Of a stretch of DNA of 64,000 bases, positions 23,000 to 35,097 are shown piece by piece. Source of the stretch: Adineta steineri (lineage: Eukaryota > Rotifera > Eurotatoria > Adinetida > Adinetidae); assembly GCA_905250115.1 (NCBI GenBank), contig CAJNOI010000037.1, positions 124,001 through 188,000 of the forward strand, in the 5' to 3' direction. Under the pieces are notes generated by a model. The model saw only the letters and a list, made by a program, of their open reading frames with translations. It was not told the DNA's origin and ran no database searches. The number at the start of each line of letters is the position of its first letter. The first letter of the stretch is position 1. Position numbers and translations under genes: made by a program.

Positions 23000-23887
23000 T
23001 TATAATCTTAAACTTACATTTATCATTGAATTAATTTCATTAACAATTTTTTCAAATCTTCCAACAGATATTCCTGTAAAACGTTTACCAATACGAATAA
23101 TTTTTTCATATAAATCTTTATTTTCAACAGAAAATGTTTCCGTTTTTCCTGTTAATTCTCGAAATGTAATAGCTATACGTCTTTCCGATATATGTTGTCG
23201 TTGTATTGCATGTTTATATTCATATCTTGCATCACCATAAAGTACAATCATCCAACGACGTGGTAATGGAATATAAATAATTTTTTTGGTATCTTTATCA
23301 TTAGGTATTAATGAAAGTATTGTATTTGAAAGTAAATTTATTGTTATTAAACGTTCACCCCATATCCATATATCATCAATATGTGGATCAATATGTGAAC
23401 CACGTTGTGAACAATAATCTAGATTACATAATTCAACGGATTGAAAATCATTTAATAAACGATGTGTTTGTAAACGTTCAATAAATGTTTTCGAATACAT
23501 TGGCATACCAGTAAAATATTTTGTTTTTATTGTTTGTTTTTTAAAATTTATTTTTATACCAAAATCTTGTTTTAAACGACCTGATTGGGATGTTAGCCAG
23601 ATATCATTATCAATTGAATTGATTAAATTATTTTCTTCATCTTCAGTTATAAAATCCGAAACAAGATAAATTCCATCTAATGGAAAACCTATTTCATCAT
23701 TACCAATATCATTATGATGTGGACATTGAGCATTTGATTCATAGATATTCATACGAATTGCTTGACGACATGAATCACAATAAATATAAGTTGTATATGA
23801 TTGAAATTCATCTAGGACATGATCTTTCGTTGGTTGACAAAGATTACATGAACGAATACCTTTACAAGCACATGTTGATGCATACAT
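23000..23887 (-). CDS. ALKBH4: ALKBH4, 2-oxoglutarate/Fe(II) dioxygenase
   Basis: Minus-strand frame from ATG 23887 to a stop at 23000 (295 residues; human about 302). The family demethylates proteins such as actin and has nucleic-acid demethylase activity. Human ALKBH4 blocks seen: CKGIRSCNLC at the start, WLTSQSGRLKQDFG, KINFKKQTIKTKYF, LCNLDYCSQRGSHIDPHIDDIWIWGERL, IPLPRRWMIVLYG, YKHAIQRQHISERRIAITFREL. The iron triad would be His and Asp of PHIDD and His of KHAI; the Arg of ERRIAITFRE binds 2-oxoglutarate. The last six codons overlap a perfect donor, AAT|GTAAGT at 23018/23017, so they may be intronic and the mRNA may continue at 22704. A CTTAG acceptor lies 16 bases before the ATG. Confidence 0.9.
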   Translation of the reverse strand: MYASTCACKGIRSCNLCQPTKDHVLDEFQSYTTYIYCDSCRQAIRMNIYESNAQCPHHNDIGNDEIGFPLDGIYLVSDFITEDEENNLINSIDNDIWLTSQSGRLKQDFGIKINFKKQTIKTKYFTGMPMYSKTFIERLQTHRLLNDFQSVELCNLDYCSQRGSHIDPHIDDIWIWGERLITINLLSNTILSLIPNDKDTKKIIYIPLPRRWMIVLYGDARYEYKHAIQRQHISERRIAITFRELTGKTETFSVENKDLYEKIIRIGKRFTGISVGRFEKIVNEINSMINVSLRL

Positions 23888-25157
23888 TCTTATTCTTCTT
23901 CTTCTAAGGATAATAAATAAATGAAGAATGAATCAAAGATATATATGTTTAGGATAATCAAGAGGGAGCCACTAGTATTTATAATTTATTTGAAATATTT
24001 ATTTTATTTTTTAAGAAAAAAGAAAAATTTTAAGAAAATTTAATTATTTTATTTATATTAATTTGATTATTGAAGAGTTATTGATAATGGTAGATTTGAA
24101 CCAATAGAAAATTTCTAAAGTAAACAATTCATTTATTCTCGTTCATTTGCCTTAGTTCATTTAATTTTGAAGTAAATTATATATCAATACTCATTCATAA
24201 AACTTATCTTACACATATTTCGAATATTTTAGATAGTCATATATTAGGTAAATTCTATTAATATTTACAATACGACTATAATAACTCTTGTTTATATTTA
24301 TTCTTCTTCAATAACTATCTAAAAACGTTTTTCTCATGAAATTATATGAGTATGTGAAGTAAAGTATGAAACAATTAACGACTGCGTCTGTAAAAAGTTA
24401 TAATAGAAACATCGACATCTATACTTAGCTATGCAAATTTTTTTTCTTAATGATCTTTAGGTAATGGTTCATTTTCAATATTTTTAACGTATCACTTTCT
24501 TAACAGTTACTTTATTTGCATTGTAAACATTCTAGTACACTATCACATCAGAGATCAAATATTTTTTTCGAATGAAAAACGATCTATTTACAGAATGTAA
24601 AAGATGTACTAGTACTGGATTACAATACAGATAAGGATTACAGAAATCTGAAGAAGAAAATGTAAACATTTGATAATATAGAATATACGCTAAGAATTCA
24701 TTAAATTCATAAGTAAAATAGCTATAGAAAAGTATCAGTATCGATTTTTTTCTCAGATATTTCTGCCTATAAGTCTTTACAAAGACAGTCGTAGTTACTA
24801 ATTGCTTCATACTTGAGAAATATATACTTCACTTAACAAATTCTTCAAAACCTGCGTAAACACTTTTTCATAACAAACGATGAAATTGTTTCTTTTGTCT
24901 TATTACTATTTCCTTAGATATATTGATTGAGTATGAGTATTCAGATTAGATGTATAATCACATTGGGATGTATTTCCGTTCACTAGCTTTTCGCAAAATC
25001 AGTCATCACGAAAAAAGTTCTTCTAATGATTAGCCACCCTTTTTTCCTATCAACATAGTTATATGCAATTTATTTAGCGAATGTCTATTAATATATTGAA
25101 AGACAATTAATTATATTATAATTCTAGAAATTAATCTTCTATCATATTTATATATCA
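23888..25157. other. Divergent intergenic region ALKBH4/RSRC2
   Basis: Head-to-head spacer of 1.27 kb, AT-rich, presumably holding both promoters. No gene, repeat or RNA supported. Confidence 0.5.
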
Positions 25158-27041
25158 ATGGCTGATAACAAGTAAATAAAATCAATTTTTCTTAGAACAT
25201 TATCATACATCTTTTTTATTTTCTAGTACGGATAATACAGCAGTTGAGAAGGCAACGTCAACAACGAAATCTCATGTAAGCATAAAGTTTTTATTTATTT
25301 ATTCCGTTAGATTTTTAAGATCCCTTTTTGCTTTTGTTTGAAAAAATGTGGATGATATTAGTTTCTATTTGATTTTTTTCTTCTTGTTATACATTAAAAT
25401 CTAATCTAATCTATCATTTTCTTATACGAAAGAAAGTTCGATATGGTTCTACTTCTCTTCGATTGGATTCAATGTAATGAAGATTATCAAATGGGAAATT
25501 TGATGTCAATATAGATTGTAAGTTGTAAAGAGATTTATTTTCAATTGTTTTGGTAGGTATAGAAATATTTATTTTAAAAATAAAATGAAACAAATAAGAA
25601 AATAGTAAATGAAATAGTTGAAAATTTTTAGGAAAAAACTAGTGAGGATAAATCACGTCATCGTAAACGGCATGATCGATCACGGTCATCATCAGTAAAA
25701 CGACATCGACATAAACGATCACGATCACGATCTCGATCTCGTCATCATCGACAAAAACGACATCGACATAGTCGATCACATTCACCACGACGAAAAAGAT
25801 CAAGATCCAGATCTAGATCTAGAAAACGATCACCTCGAAGACGATCTAGTCCAGGTTAATAATCAGAATCTTTATTCTATAGAATTATCAATATTTCTCT
25901 TTCTTTCTTATTTAAGTACAAAATCGAAATATACATGCTGAATCACGAGTAACTGAAGAAGATAGAAAACGTAATCAATTGGAAACATTACAAAAATTAA
26001 GAGATATGGCAGGTAAATAGTATTTTTTATTATTTATAATCTTTTATTTTAATATTTCTTTTTTTTGTTTATTAAAGCAAATGATACATTAGATTTATCA
26101 CTTTTAACTATTGATGATTTGAAAAAAGCAATCGATGTACCAAAAGAATTACGATCAAATCAACAAGCTACGATGATGCATCAAATGGAAGAAATTCGAA
26201 AACTAGTAAGTTTATAATATCAGACTGTAAGACGTATATTCATAAATTGTTCAGAATGGGATTTCATTTATGGACAAAAACCGTTTTTGATTAAGTGTTA
26301 TGATTAGAGATGTGCGGGACTAGCTCTGTTAGCCGGAGCTGAAGCGAAGAAATAAAGGTTTGCCGGGACCATTGGAAAAACAGTTCTTGAAGGTGTGGGT
26401 GAGGGTTGGCGACCATTTTGAGTATAACGCTCACACCCTCACCCTCACCCACACACACCCTCCTTTTGTTTATGGATATCATTTGTATCAGTAGTATTTT
26501 ACAAGATATTTGTTTTAAGACGTCAAACTATCAAATTAATTGCGTCAAAATTGTATCGTCGTAGTCAATTATACTCTATATACCTTTTTCATTGAATTAG
26601 GTTGAAGAATTATCTGGTATATCCATTCCAAAAACACACAGTACTGGTAATCCACTACAATATGCTCAACAACAACGTAAACGTAAATTACTTTGGTCAA
26701 AAACAAATGATAAGGTATGAATTTCTTTGGTATGAAGAAAAAAGTTATTTATTAATTATTTCTTTTAGACATCAACAAGTAAAGTTGGTGCAGCAATAAC
26801 AGATGGACAAGATGAAAAAACAGCAGAAAAATTTCGAAAATTATTAGGAATGAAAGCTGGCGGAAATACCATAAATGATACAACAGAAACAGATGCTATT
26901 CATCAACAACAACAGAATACATTTGATTCACTCGATAAAGAATATCAAACAGCTCGAATAACCACACATTTACGACGTGGTGTTGGACTTGGATTTATGT
27001 CACAAGGACCTTTTGTACCTTCATCAACAGAAAAAAATTAA
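25158..27041 (+). CDS. RSRC2: RSRC2, arginine/serine-rich coiled-coil protein
   Basis: Seven exons: 25158-25171, 25227-25275, 25632-25854, 25917-26012, 26078-26205, 26601-26714, 26769-27041, giving 298 residues. Exon 3 encodes an RS domain (alternating Arg with Ser, His and Lys). Exon 4 begins a charged helix, and the C terminus holds the SMAP-type block: QQRKRKLLWSK, AEKFRKLLGMK, and the ending THLRRGVGLGFMSQGPF, matching human RSRC2. The first exon has only 14 coding bases, so the start is less certain than the rest. RS-domain proteins of this kind are nuclear and associate with splicing. Confidence 0.88.
26290..26470. repeat. GT/CA-rich inverted repeat in RSRC2 intron 5
   Basis: A GC-richer insert in AT-rich intron DNA. 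GGTGTGGGTGAGGGTTGG near 26394 is answered by CACACCCTCACCCTCACC near 26432, forming a foldback of about 65 bases. It is probably a transposon remnant; no target duplication was found. Confidence 0.55.
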
Positions 27042-27340
27042 ACATTGTATATAGTTTTGTGTTTTTTTTGTTTGCTTCTCTCTCTCTCTCTCTTTCATTA
27101 ATATGCCTGAGAAAAAAAAATGATATTTACCAACAAATACATATTTTCATTCATTCATTCATTCTTTAGATTATAAATCAATATGAAATTTAAACAGTTG
27201 TTGTCAAACAAATATTGATGTACTTTTTACTATTGATTGAGTTTTTCTTAGGAATTAATAATCAATGTCATACAAATTTCTCATACAACGAAAAATAATT
27301 AAGTCTATATTTGTTGTACACAAAAAAATGAACTTTGTAC

Positions 27341-28175
27341 CAGAGGTGATCACAGGGTAACATTTTCATACCCTGCCCTGCCCTGTGCCCTGCCCTGCCC
27401 TGCCCTGCCCTGCCCTGGTAGGAAAAATGAAGAATAAAAAAAAACATACCCTGCAAATTTGACATAATATTAGATTTTTTTTAAGAAATCAATTTCCAAA
27501 GCAATCACGGGTTTAGATAATGTTGTGAGAAGTTATTTCATTCAAACTAAGTAACAATAGCATATTTCAACAACTGATGTAATAGAAAAGTAACAGATAT
27601 TTTAATAAAAAACACTTTTAACTTTAGTTTAGTACACCATTTGACAAAAGAAAATGATAGATGAATGAAACCACAAAATGAGCAATGAATATTTTTATCT
27701 CTTTTACTTTTTTTGCTTTTATCTCATTTTTCGTCATACTTTATTCAAAACTCATCTGTGGAGAATGAACAGTTCCTTTCGTTGTTTGACATCCATGTAA
27801 AAAAAGTTGTAAAAATCAGATTTAATATCAGAAATCGGATGTGAACTCGATATAAATGCCACGATTTTCTCGTCATAATCCTCAGATTAAATTTGATTTT
27901 CACAACTTTTTCTACATGGGTTAACGTCCTCTGTCATGCAATATACTAAATTCTATAAAAAAAAACCTAAAAAATGACTTTTTCTTACATAATTAATGCG
28001 TAAATTCGCAGGGTGAAAATCTTTACCCTGTGCCCTGCCCTGTACCCTGCCCTGCCCTGCCCTGCCCTGCTACTTCACAGGACAGGACAAAAATCGCTAA
28101 TGCCACCCTGTCCTGCTACAGGGCAGGACAGGGTGCAGGGCAGGGCAGGGTAACCCTGCCCTGTGATCACCTCTG
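27341..28175. mobile_element. hAT-like element, 835 bp, with CCCTG arrays
   Basis: Perfect 17-base terminal inverted repeats CAGAGGTGATCACAGGG at both ends, flanked by a perfect 8-base duplication CTTTGTAC (27333-27340 and 28176-28183). Next to both ends lie arrays of CCCTG pentamers (27374-27417, 28032-28070, and inverted near 28125-28150). There is no transposase frame, so it is non-autonomous. A second foldback (27793-27919) is nested inside. The perfect duplication suggests a fairly recent insertion between RSRC2 and RPE. Confidence 0.9.
27793..27919. repeat. Foldback nested inside the hAT-like element
   Basis: Arms 27793-27826 and 27886-27919 are inverted copies about 34 bases long (CCATGTAAAAAAAGTTG against CCATGTAGAAAAAGTTG) around a 59-base loop. 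It may be an older short element captured by the larger one. Confidence 0.75.
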
Positions 28176-28183
28176 CTTTGTAC

Positions 28184-28968
28184 CGCTAAATAATTATTAA
28201 CGATACACGACAAAAAACCTGTTTATTTTCATATTGTTGTTGTTTATTTTTTATCTATTTTTCGTTATTATGATGGATTTGTTTTCTAACCTTATTAACA
28301 TCGATATAGTGCTCTAAACTAATATATCTATCACCATCTTTTATGGTTACCGAAGATGAATTAATACTTTCTTTATCAATAACATTATATTTCTCAAAAT
28401 GACCTTCAATTTTCATACAAATACATTATCACAACTTATAGGGAAATTCGTGATAATGTATTAACATAATCATTAAAAGAAATTTTATTTAAATAAAAAC
28501 CAAAAGAATATGTTCCGTTTTTCTTTATGTATTTCTTAAAAATAAATTCTACATGAAAAACAACAGTTCATTTTACCATAAGACTTGTATATGAGTAAAA
28601 TTTTGACAATGCACTACTTTATCGTCAGATCGTTCTTGAATTTTCATACAATGATATATCTCGATGATTTAAATCTTGTGAGTTCTTTAAATATCACATA
28701 TATCTTTTGTATAATGAAGCTGAATAATTAATCTTAATAGTATTAAATAAGAAAAAGATTGATCTAGTTTCTAGAAATATACCGTTATATAAGAGGTTCT
28801 TTATTAAGATAAGGAAATAAACAATTAACCGCAAATTTTTTTTCTCTTTCGATACTTGAGGTTTTTTAATAGCTAAATATAAAAAAGCCGAAGAAAATTA
28901 AAATTTCATTATTTATCAAGTAGTACTTATTTTTGAAGAGTGTTTCTAAAATAGAAATTCTTTTAGAT
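28184..28968. other. Intergenic upstream of RPE
   Basis: Presumed RPE promoter region. A 53-codon minus-strand frame (28416-28255) and a short hairpin around 28427-28461 (TACATTATCACAA inverted with one mismatch) are the only structures seen. Confidence 0.45.
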
Positions 28969-29706
28969 ATGGATTCATTACCAAAACAATTGAAAGGTCT
29001 TATTGGACCATCAATACTCAATGCTGATTTATCTAAACTAGCAGATGAAAGTCGTCGTCTTCTTGATGCTGGTGCTGATTATCTTCATCTTGATGTTATG
29101 GATGGACATTTTGTTCCAAATTTAACTATAGGTCATCCAGTTATAAAATGTTTAAGAAAAAATATTCCAAAAGTTTATTTTGATGCACATATGATGGTTG
29201 CTAAACCTGAGCAATGGATTGAAGAAATGGCTGGTGCTGGTGTTAATCAATATACATTTCATATTGAATCAACACCAACAGAAAATATTCCTAATATAAT
29301 ACGAAAAATTAAAGAAGCGGATATGAAAGTTGGTATTGGAATAAAACCTAAAACTGATATTAATGTTATCAGTGAATTTATAAATGATATTGATGTTGTT
29401 TTAATAATGACTGTTGAACCAGGTTTTGGTGGACAAAAATTTATGGGTGATATGATGGAAAAAATTCGTTGGTTAAGAAAAACTTATCCACAATTATTAC
29501 ATATTGAAGTTGATGGAGGTGTTAATATGAAAACAATTAATGATTGTGCAGAAGCTGGTGCAAATATGATTGTATCTGGTTCGGCACTGATTGAAAGTAA
29601 ACAACCAAATAAAGATATGGAACAAATGCGTCAGTTAATTGATGAAAGTTTAAAGAGTAAAAAATTTAATATTCAATTAACAAATGATCAACATTGTTCT
29701 CATTAA
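28969..29706 (+). CDS. RPE: Ribulose-phosphate 3-epimerase
   Basis: Intronless, 245 residues from the ATG at 28969. The frame is open upstream to 28933, but only with non-ATG starts, and a TTTTAG acceptor ends at 28966, so the ATG two bases later is chosen. RPE interconverts ribulose-5-phosphate and xylulose-5-phosphate in the pentose phosphate pathway using a metal-bound TIM barrel. Seen: IGPSILNADLSKL, YLHLDVMDGHFVPNLTIGHPVI (metal His and Asp), YFDAHMMVAKPEQWI, MTVEPGFGGQKF (flexible loop 6), HIEVDGGVNMKTI (catalytic Asp) and ANMIVSGSAL. All expected active-site residues are present. Confidence 0.97.
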   Translation: MDSLPKQLKGLIGPSILNADLSKLADESRRLLDAGADYLHLDVMDGHFVPNLTIGHPVIKCLRKNIPKVYFDAHMMVAKPEQWIEEMAGAGVNQYTFHIESTPTENIPNIIRKIKEADMKVGIGIKPKTDINVISEFINDIDVVLIMTVEPGFGGQKFMGDMMEKIRWLRKTYPQLLHIEVDGGVNMKTINDCAEAGANMIVSGSALIESKQPNKDMEQMRQLIDESLKSKKFNIQLTNDQHCSH

Positions 29707-32700
29707 ATTTTTATTAATCATTAGGGTTTTTTTTTACTTATTTCTTTATTCAAGCTTAATATATATATGACCTTGCTTTTCATTATAATTACAAAATTAT
29801 TTTTTCATGTATTCCTTATGAATATGAAAGCTTTCAGTTTGCATTAATCTGCCTGATTGATAATAGTATATTTTCTAGAAATAAGTTATTTATATCTTAA
29901 TGTATATCGAGTGCATACTTTTGTAATAGTCACATAATAGAACACGAGAACTTCTGCTAACAAAAAAAATGTATATACATGTAATGTAATTAAATTATAT
30001 ACCGTGTTATACTCAGTGACCTAAATTAGTTAGAAATGCTTTGTTTTGAACATCAATCATTTATTCTTCCATGTTTTAATAAGAAAAGAATCAGAATGTG
30101 GAAAAAATCTAGAAAATGATCATGTCATTAATTGCATTTTTTATGTTTCTTTTAACTTATATATAAATGGACTAATAGATTATGTTGTTTTAAAATTTTT
30201 TGCATTATTATTTTTCTTTTATATATGTATACATACATTTTCTCTTTGTTGAATTTTAATGTATACATGTATATTTAAGTGGTGGACAAAACAATCGTTT
30301 CGGGCTATACTATTTAAATATATATATGTCGTAGTTGTGTATAGTCTATTATGAATTTCTTTTTCAATCAACTGTCAAATCAGCATATTGCATTGACGAT
30401 AATGATGACGTTGTTGAAACGACGCATATCGTAGACATATTTTGTTTTCAGCAAGGTAATTGCTTAACTATTATTATTTATGATAAAAAGAACTGATGTT
30501 TTTATATTTTAAACAGAAAAAATAAATAAGAACGATAAGTAATCAGACATACAACAGAACTGGAACATATATATATATTGTACTTAACATAGCCTATTTT
30601 TACGGTCTAATAATAGTTTGTACTTTTGTACCAACATTGTTTACAAAAAAAAATCGAGAAATAACAACGGAAAGAAAAAAGGCTATATACAGATCTAAGC
30701 AAAACTAGATGAATCTTTATGCACGACACAACAATATAATCATCGATTTTTTTTTGAAGGAAAAAAACAACACGAAGCCTGGAGAGTACGATATATGATT
30801 ACATTAATTTATATAGGACATTGGTATCTACTAGCAACAACTATTGTCATGCACATGTGCAAACATAAAATAATTTTTTGTCCTTTATTTTGTATATATA
30901 TAGATATATGTTTTAGCTATTATTGTAAAAGTAATAGCAAAGAGATTAAATTTCGTTGGCATATCAGAAAAATATTGACACTAAGAAATAATCAATCGAA
31001 CGTGTGTGTATGTTATGTTCGCAATCAGGGTGGTTAAGTACGACCTACATATGTATTTATATATATCGTGTCGAAGCTATAGCATCGGCAGTTTTGTTCG
31101 TTGAAGTTGTAACTTCGACAAATTTTTTGCCGAAGTTATAATTTCAGCACGACATATATAAATATATCTATAGAAAGAAAGATTTATGAGAAAAAAAATG
31201 AATAGAGCTTTTTTTTTTTTTTTCTTTTTTTCCTCTATTTTATATCCTATATCATATTATACAGCAAATGACCTTCTCAATGTATTAGATATAATATAAA
31301 ACAGTAACTAGGTAAGGCTGTTTTTGTTATTTTTAGATGCACTAACAACTAGAACAAATTAAGGTAGAGCTTGTGCAAATTGAGAACCTTATTAGACTAC
31401 AGCTTGATGACATTTGAATCGTTGTTGTTGTTATTATTATTCGCTGCTGTCGAAAACACTGAGAACAATAATTACATTGAGACTGACAAGACAATGTTTA
31501 TTATAGCTTGATTTTCTCATTGTTTCTCATATTTTTCGCACATCTCTCTTTTACAAATTGTACTCTTAATGATACAAATAATCAGTATAAATGTTTATCA
31601 TTGTCCTTATTTTGCACTCGTAATTTGTTCGAAAGTAGAAACAGAAAAAAAATATATAAGAACATGGTAAACATCTGTCGATGTCTTCTCTATACCAGGC
31701 ATCATCAATTCTTCTTTTTCTTTACCTAAAGCAATATATTAAAAAAATACCAATACAATCAGTATATATATATAAATATATATATATATAGGCGTGTGTA
31801 CAAGCCTTCATCAGGTATCTCATTTAATCGACTTTTACTTGTGTCGATAATAAATAATAAATAAATCATTCGTGGTTTTTTTTTCATTACAAGAAAGCTA
31901 TTTTCTCTCTTTTTTTTTCTTCTTCTTCTTCTTCGTCTTCTATATTTATTCTACTCAGTAGTAGTAGAACAACATATACCATCCATTACAAAAGAAATGC
32001 AGGCGTTGGTGTATATAAAATAAAACAAGCTCTTTGACTTGGCTTCACCCGAATGTTTGTTATATTTTTTTGTTATTATTGACATTAGAAAGGGTTAAAA
32101 AAAGTGCGCACCCATTGACATTATATCGGATAAAAAAAAAACGTGTTTATGGATTAGAAGAAAATATTCTTGGGAAAAAAAGAAACGAGAAAGAAATTTG
32201 TTAGAAATAATCTTCTGTTCGGACAATTTCGATTAGATCTAAATAAGGAAAAAACTATGAAAGAATAATGATAACAATCATCAAATGCAAGAAAAACGGA
32301 AATCCTCGATCGTTCTCTTTTTTTCCTCATCAGGCAATACTATTAATATAGGGTGAATGAGGAGTTCAACTTTATTCTTTTCTTCTGTCATACAATCTAG
32401 ACCTCGGTACAGTATACCCAGCTGATCGAATAAAGAGCACATTTTGCGTTCTTTTCATCGACTACTTTTTTTTTGTAATACTGATGATAGCTCTAGGGGA
32501 CGACATACATAAATTATATGGCTGACGTGAGCTCGCTCTCTTGCTTGTTTATCATCGAATGCTCGTGAAGGTTGATTCTTCGCCTCCGGCCCAAATGTTC
32601 TGGGCAAACAAGAGAAAAAAAAGAGAACGGGGCAAAAAAAACAGCTGAGAATGCATATAAATAAAGAAAGAGAAACCCATATGATAGTTCGGGTAAGAAA

Positions 32701-33143
32701 AAGAGAAATAAGAACGCACCAACGACTGCTGTTTGTCTTCTAGTTGTTAGTGGTAGTAGTTGTATGTATGTCTATGTTCACGATAGGAGGGTGACATTGA
32801 CAGGGATAAAACTAAAGATATATATACATATATATATAATATATATACATGTATACGTATCCATCAAAATGATTGCTGATAAAAAGGTAACTAATCGTCA
32901 TCTTTTACAGTGACGACAGACATTGAATATGAATAATGAAAATAGAGAAAAGACGAGTTAGACAAATATGTGAAACATGTGTAGCATATCAATATATTAT
33001 TAGCATTTATTATATTCTACAATAGACAATTGATTAATAGAACTATGAATATGAATGGTTGATGCTTATAACCAATCGTCAAAATCTAAACATATGTTTA
33101 TTTGGGTAATTCATATAAATCTTATTCATTCTATATTTTAGAT
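29707..33143. other. Long intergenic region before RagC/D
   Basis: 3.4 kb, AT-rich, with TA runs (31760-31793, 32815-32850), TTC repeats near 31918-31940, and an inverted-repeat element at 31054-31166. Short open frames (30046, 30795, 31508) are low complexity with no splice or family support. A less AT-rich patch near 32500-32640 may belong to the RagC/D promoter. Confidence 0.5.
31054..31166. repeat. Imperfect foldback element
   Basis: Left arm near 31054-31090 (TATCGTGTCGAAGCTATAG) pairs with the right arm 31128-31166 (CACGACATATATAAA) across a short middle that is itself near-palindromic (GTTGAAGTTGTAACTTCGAC). It resembles a short MITE; no clear duplication of the target. Confidence 0.6.
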
Positions 33144-35097
33144 ATGAATTACGGACCAAGTAGAGCCTTTAGTACCGCTAGTAGTAATGGCTTGAATACA
33201 GGTGGTGGTGATTATTATTCTTCATATCATAATCCATATCAATCTCATACAAAAACACATTCGAATAATTTATATGATTCTTTAAATTTCAATAATCACA
33301 ATCATTTAGATGATATTGTAGACGAACAGCAACAAATTGATATTAATTATGATATGGATGATTCAGATAAACCTAAATTACTTATGTGGGGTCTTACAAA
33401 GTATAGATTTTAATTCAAAAAAATAACTTTAGTTTTCATATTCATATATATATAGAAGTGGTAAAACATCGATAATAAAACTTATTTTTGAAAAAATGAC
33501 TGCCGGTGAAACATTACAACTTCCGGAAACAAAAATCGTTCAAACACACGGTAAAATTTTGTTATTTTTCTTTGTTAAATTTTTAAAATTTCTTCTTCTC
33601 TTCTATTTAGAACTTACTTGTGGTATTCATGTACGATTTCAAATTCGTGATGTACCTGGTCCAAAAACGGCATTATCAGATGATTTTGAAACCTATGCAC
33701 TTGAATCGACTACTATTGTTTTTGTTCTTGATGTAACTGTATGTTTAATTTAAATTTTCATTACTCAATTTATCTCATATTTTGTTTTTTTATTCTAGGA
33801 TGATTATTCAGATGCAATTAATTTATTAATTAGTTCAGTGCAATGGATGTATAATAATGGTCATAATGTACGATTTGAAGTATTAATTCATAAAGTAAAT
33901 GAAAAGATTCGAATAGAATAAAAAGAAAATCTAATAAAAATCTTCTAGATTGATGGAGTACATGAACAAGATCGTTTAGAACGATATTCAACTATTCAAC
34001 AACGAGTTAATATCATGCTACATGAATGTTCAATTAAAGAACCAGTTATTAAGTAAATCATTAAATTCACTTATCGTTTATATAAACGTTTTTTGTTTTC
34101 ATAGTTTTTATTTAACAAGTATTTATGATCATTCAATTCATGAAGCATTTAGTAAAATAGTTCAAAATCAAATGAGACAATTACGTGCACTTGAAAATAT
34201 GCTTGATTTAGTTACAGCAGTAAAATAAAATTTTTGTATTTAAACAAAAAAAATCTAACTAAAATATTTTTATTTCGTAGAGTACGCAATTGGACAAGAT
34301 TTTTGTATGTGATATATACAATAAAATTTTTCTTGCATCCGACACCAGACCGGTGGAAACACAACTTTCTGAATTATGTTGTGATGTTGTAGATGTTTAT
34401 AAGGATATTTCGTCTATTTATGGGTAAAAATTTCTTTTATGAAACAGAAAGATTAGATATCCAAGCGAATGAGATAGGTTTTCTTCTTCTTCTTGTTACA
34501 CTCAAGAGAATTAATATATAGTTGCACTTAGTACCTAAATAATCAATAATATGTCCTTTATGATTTCTTAAGTTCAATGAGTAGTTTGTTATGTCTTCAT
34601 CTTTCAGTGAATTCATATGAGAATTTAAAGTAATATCGATAACCAAATGAAAAAAAATATTGGTACAGAATGTGGGCTATGTCTCTAGACGATTAGTCCA
34701 TATAAGAGATAAACATATTTCAAGGTTGAAATAAGCTTTTTGTTTTGTTCGGTAGAAAAATAAGACAAGATATTCATTTATTTTAGGACAAGTAACAGCC
34801 CGGTGCTTGATTCAATGTCATTTTGTACTATTGAACTTTCAATTGGTCTTGTACTTTATTTAAAAGATATAAATCCAACTACAGCACTTATATGTATATT
34901 AAAAAAAGAATCAAAAATAAATGAAGGTAAATAAATATATTTTCTTTTTGTGTTTGATTTTAAGATGAAAGTTATGTATTTTATTTTTAGCTTTAATGGA
35001 AGTTAATTTAAATATTTTAAAAAAGAATATTCAAGAATTATTTCGTACTTATTCAAATACTTCATCTCGACAACAATTAAATGCATCAATCGAATGA
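33144..35097 (+). CDS. RRAGC: RagC/RagD GTPase
   Basis: Nine exons: 33144-33400, 33456-33550, 33611-33738, 33799-33894, 33949-34052, 34105-34219, 34281-34423, 34787-34926, 34991-35097; 394 residues (human RagC 399). RagC/D pairs with RagA/B on the lysosome and recruits TORC1 when amino acids are present. Seen: P-loop GLTKSGKTS, G3 RDVPGPK (usual WDFPGQ), VFVLDVTDDYSDA, HKIDG (NKxD equivalent), [20 protein letters not shown] almost identical to vertebrates, and the roadblock-fold half with [19 protein letters not shown]. An N-terminal Asn/Tyr-rich extension of about 80 residues precedes it. The start follows TTTTAG by two bases. Confidence 0.93.

Noticed and set aside
22827-23240. Plus-strand frame overlapping ALKBH4
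   Set aside because: Composed of the dispersed repeat and the antisense of ALKBH4.
24080-24105. Possible tRNA B-box (GGTTCAAATC on the minus strand)
   Set aside because: No A-box or cloverleaf pairing at the right distance.
27374-28150. CCCTG arrays as CRISPR array or telomere-like repeat
   Set aside because: Pentamers without spacers inside a TSD-flanked transposon in an animal genome; not the telomere unit pattern.
30046-31729. Several short plus-strand frames between RPE and RagC/D
   Set aside because: Low-complexity AT-rich sequence with no recognisable domain or splicing.
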